Source: JBKHYJ01 sp046565505 (lineage in GTDB: Bacteria > Acidobacteriota > Blastocatellia > UBA7656). Taken from it: a stretch of 64,000 nt of DNA. Below the pieces are notes generated by a model. It worked only from the letters and a program-made list of their open reading frames with translations, was not told where the DNA came from and made no database searches. Below are positions 33,846 to 41,636 of this stretch, one piece after another. The translations under genes and the position numbers were made by a program. Positions within the stretch are counted from its first letter, which is position 1. Every line of letters starts with the position of its first letter. The stretch lies in the NCBI GenBank assembly GCA_046565505.1, contig JBKHYJ010000042.1, positions 1-64,000 on the forward strand. The letters run 5' to 3'.

Positions 33846-34823
33846 TCAAATCAGAGGGTATTCGGCACGCATCTTGTGCCTGTAGTTCTGAAGGACTTTA
33901 TGGACCTGGCGTGGACTCACCTTCGCGATCTGCCCGGCGATGCTGTAGTGCAGCCCGTGTTCGGGCGGGGCCGGGGAGGCGAGGTATTCCGCGTAAGCGT
34001 CTAAGATTTGTTTCTGCACTTCGGGCGACGGGTCAGGGACGTTGGCGAACGTGCGCTCGTCGTCATGCAGCACGTCGAGCCACCTGAGTACCTGCCAGCG
34101 CGTCACGTACCCGAGTTCGTCCGCGATCCTCTGCGGGAGCTCCGTCAGCCGGAACCGGCCCTTGTTCAGCTCCTCCCAGTAGAGTTTCTCGATCTCGAAG
34201 AGCTGCTGGCGGTTCGGGGTCGGCGTCGGCGACTTCTCGTACTCGGCCATAGACCATTCGCGTATGAGTTTCATCACCTGCTTGTAAGGGACATCGAGCG
34301 CGGAGCTGATGGCACGCCGCCTCCCGCCCTCCGGCCTGTGGCCGCTCTCGACGAACCTCTGATACATCTGTATCGCGCGTGCCTTCAGCTCGTCGGTCAG
34401 GATGGTCCTCGACTGGAGCATCTCCCGGATGACATCGGCGACGAGCTGCCGCTTGAGCCATAGCTTGTTGGCGATCTGCGCGTGAACGTCGCGCGTAGGT
34501 ATCGGCCGCCCCGCGTACTCCGCCTCGTAAACTTCTATTATGCGGCGGCGGACCTCCGGCGTCATCGTACCTGCCTTGGCGACGCGCGGCGCCTTACTAT
34601 GCTTCTGCATGTCCTGCATCGGCGGCGCGACGGGAGCGGGGACGGGGCGCGGCGCAACGCGAGTTACAGGCATGGGCGCCCGCGCCTCTGCGGGCACATG
34701 TTTGACTACGCGCTTCTTCATGCACTTCAGGCAGTACGCTGCTTTGCGGTCCGGGGAAAAGAAGGTCGCGTTACAAACCGAACATGTACGACGAAATTTC
34801 ATTCCACTCATAGTTGTTTTCAT
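33846..34823 (-). CDS. Zinc-ribbon protein with four helix-turn-helix-like repeats
   Basis: 325 residues, not a family I recognise. Residues 14-34 hold a zinc ribbon (C14, C17, C31, C34). A Pro/Ala linker (45-80) follows. Then four similar helical units, about 88-135, 142-190, 201-252 and 265-315. Each opens with TPE/TDE/TP-type residues and a helix containing a Tyr (IIEVYEAEY, AIQMYQRFV, IEKLYWEEL, ILDAYAEYL). Each ends in a helix of the form xQ(V)xxx(I/L) (QLVADVIREM, KQVMKLIREW, WQVLRWLDVL, RQVHKVLQNY). This looks like tandem DNA-binding helix-turn-helix modules. It is 52 bases downstream of cheB on the same strand, so it may be made together with the chemosensory proteins. Confidence 0.72.
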   Translation of the reverse strand: MKTTMSGMKFRRTCSVCNATFFSPDRKAAYCLKCMKKRVVKHVPAEARAPMPVTRVAPRPVPAPVAPPMQDMQKHSKAPRVAKAGTMTPEVRRRIIEVYEAEYAGRPIPTRDVHAQIANKLWLKRQLVADVIREMLQSRTILTDELKARAIQMYQRFVESGHRPEGGRRRAISSALDVPYKQVMKLIREWSMAEYEKSPTPTPNRQQLFEIEKLYWEELNKGRFRLTELPQRIADELGYVTRWQVLRWLDVLHDDERTFANVPDPSPEVQKQILDAYAEYLASPAPPEHGLHYSIAGQIAKVSPRQVHKVLQNYRHKMRAEYPLI

Positions 34824-34875
34824 AGTCTAATAATCAGTCCGCTAAACTTCAACCCAAGATGTTTATTAACGGGAA

Positions 34876-35916
34876 CTACTCCGTGAGGGTGTAAGCCAGC
34901 AGCACCAGCGGCATCGCCGAAAGCGGCAGCATCGCGTTCGCGCACCCCCTTTCGATCACCGACCGAGGCATGCCGAATACGACGGCCGATTCATTCGATT
35001 CCACGATGACGTGCCCGCCCGCCTCACGAACGGCCTCGGCTCCTCGCGCCCCATCTTCGCCCATGCCCGTGAGGACGACGGCCAGCAAATGCCCGCCCGT
35101 AGCGGCGGCGGCCGATTCGAACAGCGCGTCGGCCGAAGGCGCATGGATCGACCCCGGCGCCAGGTCCGTGACCGAGAGCGCCAGCCCTTCGCCCGCCCGC
35201 CCGACGGTCGTCTGCGCCCCGGCGGGGGCGACATACAGGTGCTTCCGCTTGACCGGCTCCTGGTCGCGCGCCTCGCGGACGGTGTAGTGCGAAATGGCGT
35301 TGAGCCGCTCGGCGAAGGGGCGCGTGAAGCCGGCGGGCATGTGCTGCACGACGACGATGGGGGCCGAGAGCGACTGCGGCAGCGCGGCGACAAGCTTCTG
35401 AATCGCCGCGGGCCCCCCCGTCGAAGCCGCCATGCAGATCAACTCCACCTGCGCGCCGCGCGCTTCGCCTTCGGCTGCCAGCAAGGCCGCCTTCGTGTCG
35501 GGGTTGACCTTCAAGTCCGCGGGGGTCTTCGCGCTCGCCGCCTCTTCCACGCGCTGAATCATCTGCTCTTCCAACCTCGAAGTCATCTGCGTGGCGCGCG
35601 GGGTGGGCTTCAGAATGAAATCTATCGCGCCGAGCTCCAGCGCTTTGAACACGCGCTGGCGGTCGCCGAACGAGCTGCACACGATTATGGGCAGCGGGTG
35701 GTTCTTCATCGCCCAACGCAGCACGCCGAACCCGTCCATCTTCGGCATCAACAGATCGAGCAGCACTATGTCGGGCCGCAGCTCCATTATCCGCTTTATG
35801 GCCACGTCGCCGTCGTCGGCCTGGCCGGCAACGGAAAGGTGCTTCGAGCGCGCGAATATCTTCGCGAAACGCATGCGATAGTAAGGCGAATCATCGACGA
35901 TGAGCAGACGGTGCAT
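34876..35916 (-). CDS. cheB: Chemotaxis response regulator protein-glutamate methylesterase
   Basis: 346 residues from ATG 35916. Receiver domain 1-125 with the acidic pair D8/D9, phosphorylation site D54 (VLLDLLMPKMDG) and conserved Lys in ILKPTP. Linker, then the methylesterase domain with catalytic Ser in CMAASTGGPA, His in VVQHMPAGF and Asp in LTGMGEDG. It removes methyl groups from chemoreceptors when phosphorylated by CheA. No receptor gene is in the window. Third-last of the cheA-cheW-cheR-cheB order. Confidence 0.95.
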   Translation of the reverse strand: MHRLLIVDDSPYYRMRFAKIFARSKHLSVAGQADDGDVAIKRIMELRPDIVLLDLLMPKMDGFGVLRWAMKNHPLPIIVCSSFGDRQRVFKALELGAIDFILKPTPRATQMTSRLEEQMIQRVEEAASAKTPADLKVNPDTKAALLAAEGEARGAQVELICMAASTGGPAAIQKLVAALPQSLSAPIVVVQHMPAGFTRPFAERLNAISHYTVREARDQEPVKRKHLYVAPAGAQTTVGRAGEGLALSVTDLAPGSIHAPSADALFESAAAATGGHLLAVVLTGMGEDGARGAEAVREAGGHVIVESNESAVVFGMPRSVIERGCANAMLPLSAMPLVLLAYTLTE

Positions 35917-36021
35917 AACAATCAGTACGCGGCAGGCAGCGTGCGTTCGCGTACGGTTCGGCCCGCGGGCCTCGGGAATCCCCAAGCCGTATGACGGCCG
36001 CCCGGGGCTCGTGGCCCGCCG

Positions 36022-36891
36022 CTATTTCCTATGAACAAGCTCGCGACCTATCTGCACGGGTTCATACTGGAGCCCGATGGGTAACAAAGACTCGGCATGC
36101 CCGAGCAGTAAATAACCGCCTTCGCGCAGAAGAGGATGAATGGCCTTCAAAGTCTGTTTGACGGCGCCTTCATCGAAATACATCAAGACGTTTCGGCAGA
36201 AGATCACGTCGAAGCCGCCGTCGGCCGGCGACGCGCCCTCTTTCGTCTGGCTGCTGATCCCTATGAGGTTCGCCTGCCCGAACCGTACGGACGACCGCAG
36301 CTCCTCACAGGCGCCCCACAACCCTTGCCCCGCCTGCGTAAAATACCTTTCCATGAAGTGCGGGTCGGTCGTGCGGAAGCTGGACGCGCCATAGACCCCG
36401 CGCAGGCCGGACGCGATCACCCTGTTGCTCAAATCGCTCGCGACCACGGACGCCCGCCCTTCGCCGAGAAGCCCCTGCTCGGCAAGTAGCATCGCTATCG
36501 TGTAAGCCTCTTCCCCCGTGGAGCAGCCCGCGCTCCATATCTTAATCGGGCGCGACAGCCGGGCCAGCTCCGGTATGATGTGGTCCGAGAACACCTTGAG
36601 CTGGCGCTTCTCCCTGAAGAAGTACGTCTCATGGACCGCCACGACATCAAGCATCGCGTCGAGTTCTTTTTCATCCAGCATGCTTTCGTACTCGGAGAAA
36701 GACGTGACCCCCTGCACGCGCAGCCTGGGGGCCAGCCTCCTCTCAAGAAGGAACCGGGAGTTCTCGTCCGCGATCACATGAATGCCGCTGGCGTTTGTGA
36801 TGCGCCGCCTGAGGTTATGAAAGGTGGCCTCGTCGAGGGTCGGGCCTTTAGGCTGGGTATCGTTACTCGCTTTTATCTTGACTCCGCCCAT
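36022..36891 (-). CDS. cheR: Chemotaxis protein-glutamate O-methyltransferase
   Basis: 289 residues. N-terminal helical CheR domain (ENSRFLLERRLAPRLRV region), then the SAM-binding methyltransferase with AGCSTGEEAYTIAMLL and the FCRNVLMYFD motif. Methylates receptor glutamates, opposing CheB. Located 15 bases downstream of cheW. No tetratricopeptide or receptor-tethering tail is visible. Confidence 0.94.
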   Translation of the reverse strand: MGGVKIKASNDTQPKGPTLDEATFHNLRRRITNASGIHVIADENSRFLLERRLAPRLRVQGVTSFSEYESMLDEKELDAMLDVVAVHETYFFREKRQLKVFSDHIIPELARLSRPIKIWSAGCSTGEEAYTIAMLLAEQGLLGEGRASVVASDLSNRVIASGLRGVYGASSFRTTDPHFMERYFTQAGQGLWGACEELRSSVRFGQANLIGISSQTKEGASPADGGFDVIFCRNVLMYFDEGAVKQTLKAIHPLLREGGYLLLGHAESLLPIGLQYEPVQIGRELVHRK

Positions 36892-36906
36892 AGTCTGCTT
36901 CGGAAA

Positions 36907-37431
36907 CTATATTTCTGCTAACCGCTCGACGTCTATCACGGGGACGAGCCGGCCCCTGCTCTCGAAATAAGCCCGGACGGGCCACGAACTCTCATCACTG
37001 CCCCGGGTGGCGGCCGCGCGCTCACCCGGCTCGACTCTTCGGAAATTCTCCGGCTCCGGCGCGACTACGCCCTCGACGCGCTCGGCGAGCAAGCCCGCCT
37101 GCCCTTCCCCCTTAACCAGGATCAGGCGCCACTTGCCCTCGTTAGGGTTCGCCACCAGGCTGAGGTCCATAACAAGAGTCATCCTGCCGCGCACGCTCGC
37201 GACGCCCACCATGCCGTCCGGCGGGCTCGGCAGCGGAGTTATACGCGGGCAATCGACGACGCCCTCCGTATGCTCTACGGCTATGGCGAAAGGCTTTCCC
37301 CCAATCTCAAAGGCCAGGACCGACACGACGTCTGATTTCGCCTCCGCCGGCCCCGCCCCGAAAAGCGCGAACGGTATCGGTCCGACCTCAAGGTCCTGAT
37401 TATTCTTGGCCGCCTTCTTTCCTCTTGCCAT
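36907..37431 (-). CDS. cheW: CheW-like coupling protein
   Basis: 174 residues. After a ~35-residue charged N-terminal extension comes a CheW fold: VVSVLAFEIGGKPFAIAVEH, then ITPLPSPPDGMVGVASVRGR, and RGRLVPVIDVERLAEI at the end. It would link CheA to receptors. The ~50 residues before the last strand pair are longer and more charged than in E. coli CheW. Lies 114 bases downstream of cheA. Confidence 0.88.
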   Translation of the reverse strand: MARGKKAAKNNQDLEVGPIPFALFGAGPAEAKSDVVSVLAFEIGGKPFAIAVEHTEGVVDCPRITPLPSPPDGMVGVASVRGRMTLVMDLSLVANPNEGKWRLILVKGEGQAGLLAERVEGVVAPEPENFRRVEPGERAAATRGSDESSWPVRAYFESRGRLVPVIDVERLAEI

Positions 37432-37545
37432 ATGGGAAGGGTACGAGATTCGCCGCCCCTTATTCGCCTCCGGGCGAACGGCCGAAGCGGCTCGCGTTCA
37501 TCGCAGCACCGGCCCTTCATGCCGGGCCCACAAGCCGAACAAGCC

Positions 37546-39699
37546 TCACATCCTCAAGCTCCGCAGTAACAACAGGCTGGGCAGGTCGAGCACGAGAGCC
37601 ACGTCGCCGCCCTCAAGGTCCACCGCGCCAATTATGCCCTTTATCCTGCTGGCGATCGAGCCGAGCGACTTAACGATTATCTCACGCTGCTCTTGAAATT
37701 GCTCTACGGCCACCGCCACATTTCTGTCCGCGGCGCGCGTGACGAAGACGGGGACCCTGTGCACGGCGCCCGGCTTGGCTTCCGCGACGCCGGCCGCCGG
37801 CTGCAAACTCGACGCGGCCCTCCCTGTGAGTGGGACCGCGCTTCTGGCCGCCTCGGAAAAAACCCTCGCGCCCCCGAGGCCGAGCAGGTACTTGAGCTCG
37901 ACGAGCGGGATTGTCGCGCCGCGCCAATTTATGCTCCTCCTGCCGTCCGGGCCGAGAACGTCGTCGCGCTTGACGTAGAGCAACTCGACTATCTGGCCCA
38001 CGTTTATGGCGTACCTCCACTCGCTCGCCTTCACGATGAAGGCCGAGATCATGACGAGCGTCGTCGGCACCGCCAGCTCGAACCGCGTCCACTTGCCGGG
38101 CTCGGAGGAGATGCGGACCTCGCCGCCCAGCTCATGCATAGTGCGTTCTACGGCGTCGAGCCCGACGCCGCGCCCCGACACCGCAGACACGCGGTCGGCC
38201 GTCGAAAAGCCCGGGCGCAGGAGAAGCCTGAGCGCCTCCTCGTCCGTCAACTCCTCGCCCGGGGCTATCAACCCCGCCTCGGTCGCGCGGCCGAGCAGCT
38301 CCGCCGGGTCGATGCCCCGCCCGTCGTCCGTGATGGCGATTATTGCCCGCGTCCCTTCGAGACTCGCCTCGATCTTTATCTTCCCGCGCGCGCCCTTGCC
38401 CGCCAGGCGGCGCTCCTCTGGAAGCTCGACGCCATGATCTATGGCGTTGCGCAGCACGTGGTAGATCGAATCCGATATGCGGTCGATTATCATCTTATCG
38501 AGCTGTGTCTCGCGCCCGGCTATCTCGACGGAGACGGACTTGCCGAGCTCGCGCGCGAGCCTGCCGGCCAGCCGCGCAGCGCGCGTGAAGGTTTGCGCCA
38601 GCGAGATCATGCGAAGCTCGACGAGCCTCTCTTCAAGCTCCAGGAACTCGCGCTCTATCCGGCGCGCGCTGAATCGGAGGTCGAACTGCTCGCGAGCGCC
38701 GAAGCCGGACGCTTTCAAGAAGCGGTCGGCCATCGTCGTAAGCCGCTCCATCTCTATCGAGAGCTCGTGCGCGAGGCCGGACAGCTCATCTATCTGCGAC
38801 ATCTCGACGCGCACGCTGGGCGAGAGCGGGTGTAGCGACTCCTGCGCGAAAGCGGGCGGCAGCAAATTCTTGAGCTTGCCGCCGGCCCTCTTAGCGCCGG
38901 GCTTCTTCGCGGACCCTTTCTGCTTGCGGCCCACGCTCCTGAGCGCCGCGCCCGCGCGACGCCATGACGATGGCCCGAGCCGCGTCACGCGCACGCCGAA
39001 GGGCTCGCCCATCACTTTGACTTCGGCCTCTTTCAGTTGCGTTGCGAATATCAGCTTGAAGGAAACGAGCGCCGGGTCGGTCGCCGTCTCAGGCAGAGTC
39101 GTCACCAGCTCGCCGGCGGCCTCCAGCCTGGAGGTCAGCGAGCGGTATTGCGTGTCGAGCTTGCCTATCTCGAAATGGACGACGAGGGCGAAGAACGAGC
39201 GCCCGGCACTGAGGTTCTCTTTGATGCGGTGCTCTTCGTATTCGGTCAGCAGGGCGCGCTCGCGCTCGGAGAGGCTCAAGGATTCGAGGCCCGCGTCGGC
39301 CTTCTTCCCGCGCTCGCCCGGCCGGATGGCGATGGCGGTCAGCAGCGAGCGCAGGCGTTCGAGCTCGCCCTCGCCCACGGGGCCGCGGACCGCCGCGCCC
39401 ACGAGCGTCGCGAGCCCTGAGCCGGCCTCCTGGAGCGCGGTGGTCGTCTCCTCCTTGAGCGAGAGGTGGCCTAGCCTGAGGTCGTCGAGTATGTCTTCAA
39501 ATTCGTGCGCGAGCAACTGGACCTCGTCAAGCCCCATCATGCCCGACAGCCCCTTCAGCGAGTGGACGGTTCGGAATATGCGGTTGATCAGGTTTATGTC
39601 CGGGTTTGTCGCGAGCAGGTCGAGGTCGGCGAGGAGCGAGTCCAGCAGCTCTTCGGACTCTGATAGGTACTCACTCAACAACGCCTTATCGTCAATCAT
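37546..39699 (-). CDS. cheA: Chemotaxis histidine kinase CheA
   Basis: 717 residues. The HPt domain carries the phosphorylated His46 in NRIFRTVHSLKGLSGMMG. After a middle region without a clear CheY-binding P2 domain comes the dimerisation helix pair, the ATPase (DHGVELPEERRLAGKGARG, TDDGRGIDPAEL, and the G2 box SGRGVGLDAVE) and a C-terminal CheW-like regulatory domain (AFIVKASEWRYAINVGQIVE). First gene of the leftward chemosensory cluster. No CheY or methyl-accepting protein is encoded nearby, so the output is not motility by default. Confidence 0.94.
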   Translation of the reverse strand: MIDDKALLSEYLSESEELLDSLLADLDLLATNPDINLINRIFRTVHSLKGLSGMMGLDEVQLLAHEFEDILDDLRLGHLSLKEETTTALQEAGSGLATLVGAAVRGPVGEGELERLRSLLTAIAIRPGERGKKADAGLESLSLSERERALLTEYEEHRIKENLSAGRSFFALVVHFEIGKLDTQYRSLTSRLEAAGELVTTLPETATDPALVSFKLIFATQLKEAEVKVMGEPFGVRVTRLGPSSWRRAGAALRSVGRKQKGSAKKPGAKRAGGKLKNLLPPAFAQESLHPLSPSVRVEMSQIDELSGLAHELSIEMERLTTMADRFLKASGFGAREQFDLRFSARRIEREFLELEERLVELRMISLAQTFTRAARLAGRLARELGKSVSVEIAGRETQLDKMIIDRISDSIYHVLRNAIDHGVELPEERRLAGKGARGKIKIEASLEGTRAIIAITDDGRGIDPAELLGRATEAGLIAPGEELTDEEALRLLLRPGFSTADRVSAVSGRGVGLDAVERTMHELGGEVRISSEPGKWTRFELAVPTTLVMISAFIVKASEWRYAINVGQIVELLYVKRDDVLGPDGRRSINWRGATIPLVELKYLLGLGGARVFSEAARSAVPLTGRAASSLQPAAGVAEAKPGAVHRVPVFVTRAADRNVAVAVEQFQEQREIIVKSLGSIASRIKGIIGAVDLEGGDVALVLDLPSLLLLRSLRM

Positions 39700-39723
39700 A
39701 AGCCGTCAGGGTTTTGTGCCTTA

Positions 39724-39817
39724 GATTTCGGATTTTGAATAGGCGGGGCGCCGGCGCGCCTCGCGCGAAAGCCGGTCGGCGTATTACCTTCCCCCCCCAT
39801 GCCCGAAATCCAAACTC
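39724..39817. repeat. Dispersed inverted-repeat element, copy D (degenerate)
   Basis: 94 bases between cheA and nusB. The left end GATTTCGGATTTT (39724-39736) matches the family's 13-base terminal repeat at 12 positions, and the right end (39805-39817) matches its complement at 11. The inside shares CGCCTCGCG with copies A and B. More decayed than the other three. Confidence 0.6.
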
Positions 39818-39825
39818 ACCCGGCC

Positions 39826-40275
39826 TCACCGTTGGCGTGTCGCGGCTATCGAGGCATTCTGATTAGTTTCGAGGTCGCGTTTGATGGCGTCCAGTATCCC
39901 GTTGATGAACTGCGTCGCCTCAAAAGTCGAGAACCTGCGAGCGATCTCCAGCGCTTCGTTAATAACAACCGTCTTCGGCGTCTCGGACTCGTAAAGGAAT
40001 TCGTAAATTGCGAGCCTGAGGATGTTCCTGTCGACGACCGCCATGCGCTGAATGCGCCAGTTCTCGGCCCGCTTCTTTATTAGATTATCTATTTCATCCA
40101 GATGAGAGATTGCGCCCAGGGCTAGGTTGTTAGAAAAGTCGCGCGGGACATCCATCATGTCCTCGCCGAATGAGTCCCAGTAGGTACGGGTCAGCTCGTC
40201 CACGCGTGGCCGTGAGATGTCGTATTGAAAGAGCATTTGTAAGGCACAAACGCGAGCCTTACGCCTGGCACCCAT
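39826..40275 (-). CDS. nusB: Transcription antitermination factor NusB
   Basis: 149 residues, normal length. All-helical family with RKARVCALQMLFQYDISRPR at the start, the central INRxAxIL-like KRAENWRIQRMAVVDRNILR, and the end TPKTVVINEALEIARRFS plus FINGILDAI. Binds boxA RNA with NusE in rRNA antitermination. Follows ribH by 48 bases, the usual ribH-nusB order. Confidence 0.96.
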   Translation of the reverse strand: MGARRKARVCALQMLFQYDISRPRVDELTRTYWDSFGEDMMDVPRDFSNNLALGAISHLDEIDNLIKKRAENWRIQRMAVVDRNILRLAIYEFLYESETPKTVVINEALEIARRFSTFEATQFINGILDAIKRDLETNQNASIAATRQR

Positions 40276-40323
40276 AATTTCAACCCTACTAAAGCTTGGA
40301 GTATTACACAGAAACGTCCACTG

Positions 40324-40788
40324 TCAGAATTCACGGTAGAGGTTCGCCAGCTCGACCGCCGTCATCGCCGCCTCAAACCCCTTGTTCCCCGACTTCGCCC
40401 CGGCCCGGTCAATAGCCTGCTCCAGGTTATCGGCCGTCACCACGCCGAGCGCGATGGGGAGGTTCGTTTCAAACGAAACCTGCGCGATCCCTTTGAAAAC
40501 CTCGGCGGCTATATACTCGTTGTGAGAAGTCTCACCGCGAATAATCGCCCCGAGGCAAACGAGCGCGTCGTAGCCACCGCTGGCCGCCGCCCGCTTCGCC
40601 GCCATAGGCAATTCAAAAGAGCCAGGCACGCGGATGACCGTGATCGCGTCGCCCGACGCGCCCAGGCGTTCGAGGGCATCGACCGCGCCGCCTATCAAGC
40701 GGCTCACGACGAAATCATTCCACCGGCTCGCGACTATTGCCACCCGAAGGCCCTCAGCGCTCAGCCGGCCCTGGATCGTCTTAGCCAA
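40324..40788 (-). CDS. ribH: 6,7-dimethyl-8-ribityllumazine synthase
   Basis: 154 residues from a TTG at 40788, chosen because homologues begin close to KTIQGRLSAEGLRVAIVASRWN and because an AGGGAG ribosome site lies 10 bases upstream. An ATG at 40845 would add 19 Arg-rich residues that look non-coding. Motifs: PGSFELPMAAKRAA, GAIIRGETSHNEYIA with the catalytic His, and VTADNLEQAIDRAG. Last-but-one step of riboflavin synthesis. No FMN riboswitch was seen upstream. Confidence 0.92.
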   Translation of the reverse strand: MAKTIQGRLSAEGLRVAIVASRWNDFVVSRLIGGAVDALERLGASGDAITVIRVPGSFELPMAAKRAAASGGYDALVCLGAIIRGETSHNEYIAAEVFKGIAQVSFETNLPIALGVVTADNLEQAIDRAGAKSGNKGFEAAMTAVELANLYREF

Positions 40789-41119
40789 CTCGTGCAGTCT
40801 CCCTCTCGCGGCCCGCGCCCGGCGCCGCCCGACCATGCCGCGCAACCCGAAGGCGAACGGCGCGACTAAAACTCGGAGTCAAAACGATTCGGGCACGGCC
40901 GCCTATTTATCAATAAACGACTGAGGACGAGTATATGTTGGGCCTGATGCTATGTCAAGCAAGCCCATTTTTGAGCGCGCGCGGGGCGGCCGGGACGGTC
41001 TCATGGGCCGCAGGTGGCGCCCGCCTTTGAGATCCGGCCTCGAAGATTCTCCGGGCGTCATGCCCCGCCGCGGGGCCATGTGCAGGCGATTCCCATTCGC
41101 ATTGACAAAGGTGATTTTG
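40789..41119. other. Divergent intergenic region between ribH and receiver-like gene
   Basis: About 330 bases. Must contain the promoters of both genes. An AAGGTG ribosome site for the rightward gene is at 41107-41112. No riboswitch-like conserved block and no other gene was recognised. Confidence 0.4.
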
Positions 41120-41581
41120 ATGCTAGGATTGTTGAACCCTTCTGAGCAGAGTGAGCAGATGACGACATCGGCCCCGGCAAACAGGACACCCGGCGCGAGC
41201 AAGCAACGCGCAAACAGGCCCAGGCTTCTGGTGCTTGACACGAGCAAGTACCAGAGGCTTTTCGACGCCATACTCGGCCGGGATTACGAGCTGCTGGCGA
41301 CAGACCAGCCCGGTGAAGCGATTATGATCGCGGCGTCGGAGAATCCCGACCTCATCCTGTTGAGCCACTCGGCGGAAACCTCTGACGGCATCATGGTGGC
41401 AAGAGAAATACGCGAGACCGCTTCGTCAATCGTCCCGATCCTGATAATGCTTACGAAGGACCTGCCCACGCTCCGGCGCGAAGCCACGAAGGCGGGCTGC
41501 AATGGATTCCTCATAAAACCAGTTGACCCCGACAAGCTCAAGGCTCAAATTGAGCAGTGGCTCAACCCGCGGCCTGAGTAA
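41120..41581 (+). CDS. Receiver-like domain lacking the phosphorylation Asp
   Basis: 153 residues from ATG 41120 (AAGGTG upstream). After a ~33-residue Ser/Thr/Pro-rich start comes a full receiver fold: RPRLLVLDTSK, ENPDLILLSHSAETSDG, IVPILIMLTK and GFLIKPVDPDKL. The position that normally holds the phosphorylated Asp is Ser82, and of the acidic pair only D40 is left. The Lys (K133) is kept. It should therefore not be phosphorylated in the usual way and may act as a binding domain. There is no output domain. It stands apart from, but within 1.5 kb of, the cheA operon. Confidence 0.78.
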   Translation: MLGLLNPSEQSEQMTTSAPANRTPGASKQRANRPRLLVLDTSKYQRLFDAILGRDYELLATDQPGEAIMIAASENPDLILLSHSAETSDGIMVAREIRETASSIVPILIMLTKDLPTLRREATKAGCNGFLIKPVDPDKLKAQIEQWLNPRPE

Positions 41582-41636
41582 CCGGGCGGGCCTGAATCAC
41601 CAGGCTGTCCGCGGGCGGCGCCTCCCGTGAATCGTG

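Noticed and set aside
40789..41119. FMN riboswitch upstream of ribH
   Set aside because: None of the conserved RFN-element blocks could be found on the minus strand of this gap.
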